Shown: positions 24,802-32,400 of the stretch, in pieces | How positions within the stretch are numbered: the stretch's first letter is position 1 | Layout of the letters: the number at the start of each line of letters is the position of its first letter | Source: Armatimonadota bacterium | Lineage (GTDB): Bacteria > Sysuimicrobiota > Sysuimicrobiia > Sysuimicrobiales > Humicultoraceae | Direction: 5' to 3' | Assembly: GCA_031459855.1 (NCBI GenBank) | Contig: JAVKHP010000001.1 | Coordinates: forward strand, 2,057,078 to 2,121,077 | DNA length: 64,000 nt | Notes under the pieces: model-generated | Databases searched by the model: none | Seen by the model: only the letters and a program-made list of their open reading frames with translations | Told to the model about the DNA's origin: nothing | Position numbers and translations under genes: made by a program

Positions 24802-26289
24802 ATGGATGCCGTCCTGAAAGGGCTGGCCTTCGTCCTCCAGCCCACCACGCTGCTGTGGATCGTGGTGGGCGACATCGTGGGCATCTTCATTGGCGCCCTG
24901 CCGGGCCTGACCGCGACCATGGGGCTGGCCCTCCTCCTCCCCATCACCATCCAGCTGGACAGCCTGACGGGCATTGCCCTGATGCTGGGGCTCTACTTCG
25001 GTGCGGTGACGGGCGCGTCTATCCCGGCGATCCTCTTTGGCATTCCCGGAAACCCCAACGCCATCGCCACCGTGCTGGACGGCCTGCCCCTGGCGCGGAA
25101 GGGGCAGGCCGGGGTGGCTCTGGGCGGGGCGGTGATCGCGTCCCTGATCGGCGGGCTGATCAGCACGGTCGCCCTCCTGGTCGCCTCCCCGGCGCTGGCC
25201 CGCTTCTCCCTGCTCTTCGGGCCGGCCGAGTACTTTGCCCTGGCCGTCGCCAGCCTGACCATCATCGCCAGCGTCTCGGGGACCTCGCTGCTGAAGGGGC
25301 TGGTGATGGGGGCGGTGGGAGTCCTGCTCTCCACGGTGGGCATCGATACCATGACCGGCGCCAAGCGTTTCATGTTCGGCAACCCTTACCTTGCCAACGG
25401 GATCGGCCTGGTGCCGGTGCTCATCGGGATGTTCGGGATCACCCAGGCGCTGGAGGACGCGGCCCGCCCCGGCGGGGTGGGCGAGATGGTCACCCAGCGG
25501 CTGGGCCGCCTCTTTCCTCCGCTGGCACAGCTACGCCGCATGTGGCGCATCATCCTGGAGTCGAGCTGGATCGGCACGCTGGTGGGCATCCTCCCGGGGG
25601 CGGGGGCGAGCGTGGCCGTCATGCTCGCCTACGAGCGCGCCAAGCAGCTCTCGGAGCGGCCGGACGAGTTCGGCAGCGGCAGGCTGGAAGGAGTCATCGC
25701 GCCCGAGGTCGCCAACAACGCCTGCATCGGTGGAGGGCTCATCCCCACGCTGACCCTGGCCCTGCCCGCTGAGTCCGCCGCCGTCCCCATCCTGGCCGCG
25801 CTGGTCATCCACGGAATCACGCCAGGGCCGCTGCTCTTCTCGTTCCAGCCGCACTTCATCTACGCCGTGGTCTTCACCATGATCGTGGCCAACGTCACCA
25901 CCTGCATCTTTCAGCTGGGTGGCATCCGCCTGTTCGTCAAGGCGCTAAGCGTGCCTCCGGCCACGCTGACTCCGCTGATCATCGTCCTCTCGGTGCTGGG
26001 CGCGTATGCGCTGAACGGATGGCTCTTCGACGTAGGAGTGGCAGTGGCCGCCGGCGTGGGCGGGTTCTTCCTGAAGCGCGCCGGGTACCCCCTGATCCCG
26101 CTGATCCTGGGCCTGGTGCTGGGCGGGATGCTGGAATCCGAGTTCCGCCGGATGATGATCATCACCGGAGGCGACCTCACGGTCTTCGTCAGCCGGCCGC
26201 TGGCTGCGCTGCTGCTGGCCGTTGGCGCGATTTCGCTGGTCCGCCAGCTCGCGGCGCAGCGTCGTAGGGCTGCGGGGCATGGGCAGTGA
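24802..26289 (+). CDS. Large membrane subunit TctA of a tripartite tricarboxylate transporter
   Basis: The 495-aa product has about twelve membrane helices and TctA signatures: GIFIGALPGLTATMGLALLLP near residue 30, GASIPAILFGIPGNPNAIAT near residue 75, and the inverted-repeat counterpart GTLVGILPGAGASVAVML in the second half. It is the cation-coupled transport channel for the ligand delivered by the TctC-type protein. ATG 24802 lies 35 bases after tctB. Its end overlaps the HAD phosphatase gene. Confidence 0.94.
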   Translation: MDAVLKGLAFVLQPTTLLWIVVGDIVGIFIGALPGLTATMGLALLLPITIQLDSLTGIALMLGLYFGAVTGASIPAILFGIPGNPNAIATVLDGLPLARKGQAGVALGGAVIASLIGGLISTVALLVASPALARFSLLFGPAEYFALAVASLTIIASVSGTSLLKGLVMGAVGVLLSTVGIDTMTGAKRFMFGNPYLANGIGLVPVLIGMFGITQALEDAARPGGVGEMVTQRLGRLFPPLAQLRRMWRIILESSWIGTLVGILPGAGASVAVMLAYERAKQLSERPDEFGSGRLEGVIAPEVANNACIGGGLIPTLTLALPAESAAVPILAALVIHGITPGPLLFSFQPHFIYAVVFTMIVANVTTCIFQLGGIRLFVKALSVPPATLTPLIIVLSVLGAYALNGWLFDVGVAVAAGVGGFFLKRAGYPLIPLILGLVLGGMLESEFRRMMIITGGDLTVFVSRPLAALLLAVGAISLVRQLAAQRRRAAGHGQ

Positions 26290-26888
26290 GCCGGGCAGTG
26301 ACGCGGTCTGTCGTCGTCTTCGACTACGATGGGACGCTGGTGGACACCTTCGCCGCCAAACAGGCAGCGTACACGCGGGCGGTGCTGGAAACGCTGGCCC
26401 TGGACGAGTCTGCCCGGGCGCTGGTCGAGGCGTCCTACGCCCGCACCAGCGGCGCGCACCGTTTCACCCAGCTGGCGGAGACGGCCCGGGAGCTCGGGGT
26501 GCCTGTGACGGACGCGCAGCGAGAGGAGTTCTCCCGCCGCTTCTCCGCCTACAATGCCGCGCTGGCCGACGCCATGCCGGAGTTCCCCTCCGCCCGCCGC
26601 GTCCTTCAGGGGCTGGCCGCGCGGTACGACCTGGTGCTCACCAGCGGCATGCCCCAGGACGTGCTGGTGGCGGACGTCAGGCGGCGCGGTCTGCTCGCAT
26701 ACTTCACGCGGGTGGAGGGTGGGGACAAAGCCGCCACGTTGGACCGCCTGCGCGCGGAGGGCCGGCGCGTGGTGCTGATGGTCGGTGACACCGCCCATGA
26801 TGCATCGGTGGCCGGCTCGCGGGGAGTGCCGTTCTACCGCGTGGGTAGCGACGCCGACCTGGCCCGCCTCCTGGAGATCCTTGCATGA
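26286..26888 (+). CDS. HAD-superfamily phosphatase (phosphoglycolate-phosphatase-like)
   Basis: The 200-aa product has HAD motif I FDYDGTLVDTF (nucleophile Asp and acid Asp), motif II LTSGM, motif III lysine in VEGGDKAATL and motif IV GDTAHDAS. The alpha-helical C1 cap is typical of Gph-like phosphatases. The GTG overlaps the tctA stop (GTGA), placing it in the transporter operon. It may hydrolyse a phosphorylated metabolite of the imported acid. The specific substrate is unknown. Confidence 0.85.
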   Translation: MSRAVTRSVVVFDYDGTLVDTFAAKQAAYTRAVLETLALDESARALVEASYARTSGAHRFTQLAETARELGVPVTDAQREEFSRRFSAYNAALADAMPEFPSARRVLQGLAARYDLVLTSGMPQDVLVADVRRRGLLAYFTRVEGGDKAATLDRLRAEGRRVVLMVGDTAHDASVAGSRGVPFYRVGSDADLARLLEILA

Positions 26889-26948
26889 GCCGCCTGGCCA
26901 GTAGTGCCAGGCGCGGCCGGGACGCCGCGCAGGGTTATCGGCGCGCCG

Positions 26949-27437
26949 TCACGTTGTCTCAATCCGGCGTACGCGCTGCCTGTTCCCCAGGGCATGCAGC
27001 AGCTCGGTGACGCTGCGCCCGTCGGGCAGCCGCAGGGTGGGATCGAGGTCGGCCAGGGGCAGTAGCACGAAACGTCGGCGCGCGAGCTCGGGGTGCGGCA
27101 GCGACAGGCGCGGCGAGGCCACGACCTCACGGTCGTACAGCAGGATGTCGATGTCGATGGTGCGCGGGCCCCAGCGGGCCTCCCGCGTGCGCCCCAAGGC
27201 CGCCTCGACCTGCTGGACCGCGTCCAGGAGGGCGTGGGGGTCGAGGGTGGTCTCGACGAGCAGGACCTGGTTGAGGAACCAGGGCTGGTCGACCGGGCCG
27301 ACGGGCTCGGTCTCGTAGACCGCGGAGCGCGCCAGCACCCGAATCCCCGGCGTCGCACGCAGGCGCGCCTCGGCCTCGCGCAGCAGCGCCAGACGGTCGC
27401 CCAGGTTGGAGCCGAGGCCGAGGTAGGCCCGCGCCAT
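26949..27437 (-). CDS. folK: 2-amino-4-hydroxy-6-hydroxymethyldihydropteridine pyrophosphokinase
   Basis: FolK transfers pyrophosphate from ATP to the pterin in folate synthesis. The 162-aa product has YLGLGSNLGDR at the N-terminus, YETEPVGPVDQPWFLNQV, and the metal-binding GPRTIDIDILLYD followed by LPHPELARRRFVLLPL. ATG 27437 follows GAGGTGAG. It lies about 50 bases downstream of folP on the same strand. Confidence 0.96.
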   Translation of the reverse strand: MARAYLGLGSNLGDRLALLREAEARLRATPGIRVLARSAVYETEPVGPVDQPWFLNQVLLVETTLDPHALLDAVQQVEAALGRTREARWGPRTIDIDILLYDREVVASPRLSLPHPELARRRFVLLPLADLDPTLRLPDGRSVTELLHALGNRQRVRRIETT

Positions 27438-27486
27438 GCTCACCTCGTCGGCGCGCGCCGCACACCGTGCACGTCCATGCCCGCGG

Positions 27487-28308
27487 TCACGCCTCGCGCA
27501 CGATGGCATCGGTCATCCGTGCCACCCGGACCATGGCCCGTACGTCGTGCACCCGGACGATGTCGGCCCCAGCGGCGATGGCGAGCGCGACGGTCGCTGC
27601 CGTCCCTTCGAGGCGGTCCTCGACGGGCAGACCACCCAGCACCTTGCCGATCGTACCTTTGCGCGACGTCCCCACGAGGATGGGACAGCCCAGGGCCCGC
27701 AGCTCGCCGAGGCGGCGCAGCAGCTGCAGGTTCTCCGCGAGGGTCTTTGCGAAGCCGAATCCGGGGTCCACGATGATACGGTCCCGGGCGATGCCGGCGG
27801 CGGCCGCCGCCGCGATCCGCTCGCGGAGGAACGCCACCACCTCGGCGACGACGTCCCGGGCCGGGGCGCCATCCGCCGGCGGGGGGGCCCAGTGCATGAG
27901 CACCACCGGCACCTGGGCCTCGGCGAGGACGCCGGCCATCGCGGGGTCGGCCCGCAGCGCGCTCACGTCGTTGACCATGGCTGCGCCGGCTCGGAGCGCT
28001 CGCCGGGCGACCTCCGCCTTGCGGGTGTCGATGGAGACCGGCGCGCCCAGGTCGGCGGCCAGCCGTTCGACCACCGGCAGGACCCGCCGCAGCTCTTCTT
28101 CGAGAGGGACGGGGCTGGCGCCGGGCCGCGTGGACTCGCCGCCGACGTCGATGAGGTCGGCACCCTCGGCCAGCATGGCCTGCGCCCGGGCCACGGCCGC
28201 GTTGACGTCCGTCACGCCGTCCCCCGCGAACGAGTCGGGCGTCACGTTAAGGATGCCCATGACGTAGGTCCGCCGCCCACGCTCGAGGAGGAGCGTTCCG
28301 ATGCGCAT
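27487..28308 (-). CDS. folP: Dihydropteroate synthase
   Basis: FolP condenses the pterin pyrophosphate with p-aminobenzoate. The 273-aa TIM-barrel product has all family motifs: GILNVTPDSFAGDG, DLIDVGGESTRPGA, PVSIDTRKAEVA, INDVSA-like MVNDVSAL, VDPGFGFAKTLAEN and VGTSRKGTIG. I place the start at the ATG at 28308 because the conserved N-terminus begins there; an in-frame ATG at 28350 adds 14 residues without a better ribosome site. It is divergent from the LLM oxidoreductase gene. Confidence 0.95.
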   Translation of the reverse strand: MRIGTLLLERGRRTYVMGILNVTPDSFAGDGVTDVNAAVARAQAMLAEGADLIDVGGESTRPGASPVPLEEELRRVLPVVERLAADLGAPVSIDTRKAEVARRALRAGAAMVNDVSALRADPAMAGVLAEAQVPVVLMHWAPPPADGAPARDVVAEVVAFLRERIAAAAAAGIARDRIIVDPGFGFAKTLAENLQLLRRLGELRALGCPILVGTSRKGTIGKVLGGLPVEDRLEGTAATVALAIAAGADIVRVHDVRAMVRVARMTDAIVREA

Positions 28309-28571
28309 TGCCGCCACCGGTCGCGATCGTCCGGAAGGTGTTTCGAGCATAGCGATCAGCGCCCCGGACGTCAAATTGGCACACGGCCCACGCGGCGGCG
28401 CTGGCGCAGCGCGAGGCGCGCGAGGGCAGGGCCCCCGAGGGCAGGGCGTGCGAGGGCCAGGCGCGCGCGAGGCTGAGGTGTCTGGCGCACCCGTCCGGGC
28501 CGTAGGCTGCATGACGCCATCCTGCGCGACCCCCGGGGACCACACCCGTTGCCGCAAAGGAATATCTGATC

Positions 28572-28581
28572 TAGACGTCTA
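28572..28581. promoter_or_regulatory. TAGACGTCTA palindrome, possible operator
   Basis: A 10-bp perfect palindrome sits in an AT-rich stretch 100 bases before the LLM oxidoreductase start. GntR-family and related dimers bind sites of this size; a GntR-type gene lies at 35826-36539. The link is an inference. Confidence 0.35.
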
Positions 28582-28592
28582 ATCACTTCTCG

Positions 28593-28610
28593 ACACACAC
28601 ACACACACAC
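28593..28610. repeat. (AC)9 dinucleotide tract
   Basis: Nine uninterrupted AC units lie 72 bases upstream of the LLM oxidoreductase start codon. Such tracts are prone to length change and are rare in GC-rich bacterial genomes. Confidence 0.9.
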
Positions 28611-28681
28611 GCTCTCGAGGAGGCGTCGGTCCTCGCGCGCCGGCCGCTGGAGTCTACCCGCGGCGGGCGCAGGACCCACCC

Positions 28682-29698
28682 ATGAAGTTCGGCGTCGGCC
28701 TGCCCACCTGCACCGAGGGCATGATGTACCCCGTGCCGTTCGCGGCCCCGGCGGACGTCGTGCGCATCGCCGTCGAGGCCGAGGCGCTGGGCTACTACGC
28801 GGTGATGGGCAACGACCACATGACCACGCAGCGGTACGTGCGCGCCGAGTTCGACGTGCCGCCCAACTTCTACGAGCCGCTGGTCACCTACGCGGTGCTG
28901 GCGCCGCAGACGTCGCGCATCCGCCTGATGACGGGCGTGATCGTGCTGCCGATGCGCACACCCGTGGTGCTGGCCAAGCAGGTGGCGACCCTCGACCAGT
29001 TCTCCGGCGGCCGGGTGCTGCTGGGCGTCGGCGTGGGGGCCTACCGGGAGGAGTTCGAGGCGCTGGCCCCGGGAGCCCAGGCGCAGCGGGGCGAGATGCT
29101 GGAAGAGGGGATTGCGGCCCTGCGGCTGCTGTTCACCGAACGGCGTGCCACGTTCCGCGGCCGCTACTACGCGTTCGCCGACGTGGAGATGTACCCGAAG
29201 CCCCTGCAGCGGCCGCTGCCGATCTACGTCGGGGGCAACTCGCCGCGCCACCACCGCCGGGTGGTGCAGTACGCCGACGGCTGGCTCCCCGCGGCGCTGA
29301 CCCCCGCCGAAGTGGCGGCCGGCCTGGCCCGGATCAGGGCGTACGCGGCCGCAGCCGGCCGCGAGCTCACCCGTCTCGACGTGGCCCTGCAGGTGGGCGT
29401 GAGCATCGCGCCCACGCGCGAGGCGGCGGTCGAGCGCTTCCTGCGCTCGCAGCTGTACAAGCACCTGGTCTCGCTGCGGGGCTCGACGATGCGGGGCCTG
29501 GCCGTGGAGTCGTTCGCCGAGCGCAACCTCCTGGGCACGCCCGAGGACATCCGCCGGCAGGTCGAGGCCTACCGGGACGCTGGGGTGACGCACCTGGCCG
29601 GGCTGCTGTTCGTGGCCAACACCGTCGCCGAGTTCCTGGAGAGCATGCGGCTGTTCGCCCGCGAGGTCATCGCAGCGTTCCCGGAGGCAGCGCCGTGA
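28682..29698 (+). CDS. LLM-class flavin/F420-dependent oxidoreductase
   Basis: The 338-aa product is a luciferase-like monooxygenase TIM barrel. It shows MKFGVGLPT, IAVEAEALGYYAVMGNDHMTT, RIRLMTGVIVLPMRTPVVLAKQ, LDQFSGGRVLLGVGVGAYREEF and PLPIYVGGNSPRHHRRVVQYADGW. Members use FMN or F420; which one cannot be told here. ATG 28682 gives the exact family N-terminus. The stop overlaps the M24 peptidase start (GTGA). It opens the plus-strand catabolic region and probably oxidises the imported compound or a derivative. Confidence 0.9.
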   Translation: MKFGVGLPTCTEGMMYPVPFAAPADVVRIAVEAEALGYYAVMGNDHMTTQRYVRAEFDVPPNFYEPLVTYAVLAPQTSRIRLMTGVIVLPMRTPVVLAKQVATLDQFSGGRVLLGVGVGAYREEFEALAPGAQAQRGEMLEEGIAALRLLFTERRATFRGRYYAFADVEMYPKPLQRPLPIYVGGNSPRHHRRVVQYADGWLPAALTPAEVAAGLARIRAYAAAAGRELTRLDVALQVGVSIAPTREAAVERFLRSQLYKHLVSLRGSTMRGLAVESFAERNLLGTPEDIRRQVEAYRDAGVTHLAGLLFVANTVAEFLESMRLFAREVIAAFPEAAP

Positions 29699-30897
29699 CC
29701 GGCCCGCTGCTGCACGCCGCCCGGGCCGAGGCGCTGATGGCCGCGCAGGATCTGGACGCGCTGGTGGCCACCACCTACCAGAACGTCTACTACGCCAGCG
29801 GGTTCTGGAGCTTCACCCAGCCACTCCTGCGCACGGCCCAGGTGTACGCGGTGTTGCCCCGCGGCGCGCCAGACCGGGTCGCCGTGGCCTTCCCCGTGGG
29901 CGAGGCGGACATGGTGGCCGAGTGCCCGCCCCATGCGGCGCAGCTGATCCCCTTTGGGGTGTTCTACGTGGAGCGCGGCGACGGGCCGCTTGGGGGCGCT
30001 GGCGACGCGCGCCTGCTGCAGCTGGGCGTCGAGGCGGTGCCGGAGCCCACGGCCGCCGACGCGCTGGTGGCGGCGCTGGCCGCCGCCGGGGTGACCGCGG
30101 GGCGCGTGGGCATCGACGAGATCGGGATCGCTCCCGACGTGCTGGAGCGCGTGCGCGCGCGGCTGGATCGGCTGACGTTCCTCCCGGCCGCACGCACCTG
30201 GCGCGCCGTCCGCGCGGTCAAGACGCCGGAGGAGGTCGTGCGCCTGCACCGTGCCGCCCGCATCGTGGAGGGCGCGATCGACGCGGCGCTGCAGGCCGCC
30301 CACGCCGGGATGACCGAGCGCGCCATGGCCCGGGTGTTCGACGAGGCGGTCCTGGCTGCTGGCGCGCAGCCGCTGTTCGCGGTGATCGCGTTCGGCGCGC
30401 ACGCCGCGTACCCCAACGCGCGCCCGGGCGACCGACGGCTGGAGGCTGGCGATCTGATCCGGTTCGACGTGGGCTGTCTCTTCCAGGGGTACTGCGCCGA
30501 CATCGCCCGCACGGCTGTGTTCGGTGCCCCGTCGCTGCGCCAGGCCGCCGTCTACCGGGCCTTGCTGGCCGGGTTGGACGCTGCGCTGGACGCGGTGCGC
30601 CCGGGGGCGAGCGCGCAGGACGTGTTCGAGGCGGCCATGGCGGCGGCCCAGCGCGCCGGGCTGCGGCACTACCGGCGGCACCACGTCGGCCACGGCGTCG
30701 GGCTGGAGATCTACGACGAGCCGCTGCTCGGGCCGGGGCAGGCCATCCCGTTGGAGGCCGGCATGGTGCTGGAAGTCGAGACACCGTACTACGAGCTGGG
30801 GTTCGGCGGACTGCAGGTGGAGGAGACGGTCCTGGTCACCGACGGCGGTTGCCGGCTGCTGACCGAGAGCGACCGCAGCCTGCGGCAGGTGGGGTGA
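29695..30897 (+). CDS. M24-family peptidase (Xaa-Pro aminopeptidase/creatinase type)
   Basis: The 400-aa product has an N-terminal creatinase domain and a C-terminal pita-bread domain. The dinuclear metal ligands are visible: Asp in RFDVGC, Asp in CADIART, His in HHVGHGVGLE, Glu in LEVETP and Glu in LQVEETV. It cleaves Xaa-Pro peptides or related C-N bonds; creatinase-like members lack metal ligands, so this is the peptidase type. It overlaps the LLM gene and is followed two bases later by the lyase gene. Confidence 0.92.
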   Translation: MTGPLLHAARAEALMAAQDLDALVATTYQNVYYASGFWSFTQPLLRTAQVYAVLPRGAPDRVAVAFPVGEADMVAECPPHAAQLIPFGVFYVERGDGPLGGAGDARLLQLGVEAVPEPTAADALVAALAAAGVTAGRVGIDEIGIAPDVLERVRARLDRLTFLPAARTWRAVRAVKTPEEVVRLHRAARIVEGAIDAALQAAHAGMTERAMARVFDEAVLAAGAQPLFAVIAFGAHAAYPNARPGDRRLEAGDLIRFDVGCLFQGYCADIARTAVFGAPSLRQAAVYRALLAGLDAALDAVRPGASAQDVFEAAMAAAQRAGLRHYRRHHVGHGVGLEIYDEPLLGPGQAIPLEAGMVLEVETPYYELGFGGLQVEETVLVTDGGCRLLTESDRSLRQVG

Positions 30898-30899
30898 CC

Positions 30900-32186
30900 A
30901 TGGGACGGGTCGTCGGCCTGCGCTGCCTGCGTTGCGACGCCGCCTTCCCGCCGCAGGAGATGCCCCGCGGCTGCCCGCTCTGCGCCGACGACCGCGGCGC
31001 CAGCAACGTGACGCCCGTGTACGCGGTGGACCTGCGGGGTGACGCGCTGCGCGCGGCGTTCGCCGCGGGCCCCCGGTCGATGTGGCGCTATGCGCCGCTG
31101 TTGCCCGCCGACGGCCCGCCGGTCACCCTCGAGGAAGGGTGGACGCCGCTCGTGCGACTGGAGCGGCTGGGCGACGCGTGGGATCTGCCCGGGTTGTGGG
31201 TGAAGGACGAGACGCGCAACCCGACGGGGTCGTTCAAGGACCGCATGGCCGCCGTGGCGATCACGCGGGCGCGTGCCGCCGCTGTCGACGTGGTCACCCT
31301 GGCGTCGTCGGGGAACGCCGGCGCGTCCGCCGCAGCCTACGCCGCCCGGGCCGGCCTGCGGTGCGTCGTCTTCACCACCCCGCAGGCCCCGGAGGCGGTA
31401 CGGCAGCAGATGCAGGCGCTGGGCGCGCTGCTGGTGGCGACGCCCACCGCTGCCGAGCGATGGACGCTGCTGCGGGCGTGCGTGGAGGAGCTCGGCTGGT
31501 ATCCGTTGACGAACTTCCTCACACCGCCCGTGGGGAGCAACCCCTTCGGCGTGGAGGGCTACAAGACCATCGCGTTCGAGATCTGCGAGGCGTGCGACTG
31601 GGAGCCGCCCGCGTGGGTGATCGTGCCCACCTGTTACGGGGACGGGTTGTGGGGGATCGTCAAGGGGTTCCTGGAGCTGCGCGAGCGGGGGCTGATCGCG
31701 CGCACGCCGCGGGTCGCGGCCGCCGAGGTGTTCGGGCCGTTGCACGCGGCGCTGGCCGCTGGCGCCGATGCCGTGGGGGCTGTCCCCGCGGGTCCCTCGG
31801 TGGCCTGGTCGATCGCAGCGGGCGTCAGCACTTACCAGGCGCTGCACGCGCTGCGCGCCGCCGGGGGCTGCGCCGCCGTCGTCGACGACGCCGCCATCCT
31901 GGAGGCTCAGGCGCAGCTGGCTGCCGCAGAAGGGCTGTTCGTCGAGCCGTCGTCCGCCGCCGCGCTGGCGGCGGCTCGCGCGCTGCGGCGCCAGGGCGCG
32001 CTGGCCCGCACGGATCGGGTGGTGGCGGTCCTGACGGCGACCGGCCTGAAGGATCCGGGGCCTGCCGCGCGCCCGCGTCCGTCGGTGCCCGTGGTGGCGC
32101 CCCGCGTGGACGCGCTGGTGCAGGCGCTGGCGGAGCACTATGGGGTCGTTGTGGAGCCGCCACGCGCACGGCCCGCCACGGAGTAG
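30900..32186 (+). CDS. Threonine-synthase-like PLP enzyme (fold type II)
   Basis: The 428-aa product starts with a short zinc-ribbon-like segment (CLRCDAAFPPQEMPRGCPLC). A fold type II PLP domain follows: the lysine in NPTGSFKDRM, SSGNAGASAAAYAARAGL, and a phosphate/PLP loop region near ATGLKDPG. The ribbon plus body matches ThrC-type and cysteate/threonate-like lyases. No thrA or thrB gene is near and the context is catabolic, so beta-elimination or replacement on an imported amino acid is as likely as threonine synthesis. Its start is two bases after the M24 stop. Confidence 0.85.
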   Translation: MGRVVGLRCLRCDAAFPPQEMPRGCPLCADDRGASNVTPVYAVDLRGDALRAAFAAGPRSMWRYAPLLPADGPPVTLEEGWTPLVRLERLGDAWDLPGLWVKDETRNPTGSFKDRMAAVAITRARAAAVDVVTLASSGNAGASAAAYAARAGLRCVVFTTPQAPEAVRQQMQALGALLVATPTAAERWTLLRACVEELGWYPLTNFLTPPVGSNPFGVEGYKTIAFEICEACDWEPPAWVIVPTCYGDGLWGIVKGFLELRERGLIARTPRVAAAEVFGPLHAALAAGADAVGAVPAGPSVAWSIAAGVSTYQALHALRAAGGCAAVVDDAAILEAQAQLAAAEGLFVEPSSAAALAAARALRRQGALARTDRVVAVLTATGLKDPGPAARPRPSVPVVAPRVDALVQALAEHYGVVVEPPRARPATE

Positions 32187-32318
32187 CCCGACGCGGATGC
32201 ACCACGTGTGCTGGTGGGCGAGGCCGGTTCGCCGTCCGGCCGTGTGAGGGTGGTCCGGGGACGCGGATGCGTTGCGTACGTGGGCGGGCGAGGAGGAGGG
32301 GGCACATCGTCCGGCGCT

Positions 32319-32378
32319 CGCGTGTCCAGTGAGGAGAGCGCAGTGTCCCGCGTGTCCAGTCAGGAGAGCGCAGTACCC
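32319..32378. repeat. Two tandem 30-bp units upstream of the ABC binding protein
   Basis: Units at 32319-32348 and 32349-32378 share CGCGTGTCCAGT(G/C)AGGAG and the following GCGCAGT, differing at a few positions. They lie directly before the ribosome site of the substrate-binding protein, so they sit in its leader RNA. Confidence 0.85.
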
Positions 32379-32400
32379 ATGGCGTGGAGGTGGTGATGCG

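Larger units (their letters stand above)
28309..28681. other. 373-bp divergent intergenic region with low-complexity tracts
   Basis: No gene is supported here. The left half (about 28420-28480) is a run of degenerate GAGGGCAGGGC-type units. The right half holds an AT-rich patch with the palindrome TAGACGTCTA (28572-28581), an (AC)9 tract and the leader of the LLM gene. It must carry the promoters for folP (leftward) and the catabolic region (rightward). Confidence 0.6.

Noticed and set aside
32319-32378. CRISPR-like repeats
   Set aside because: Only two contiguous units without spacers and no cas genes; the same holds for the other repeats in the window.
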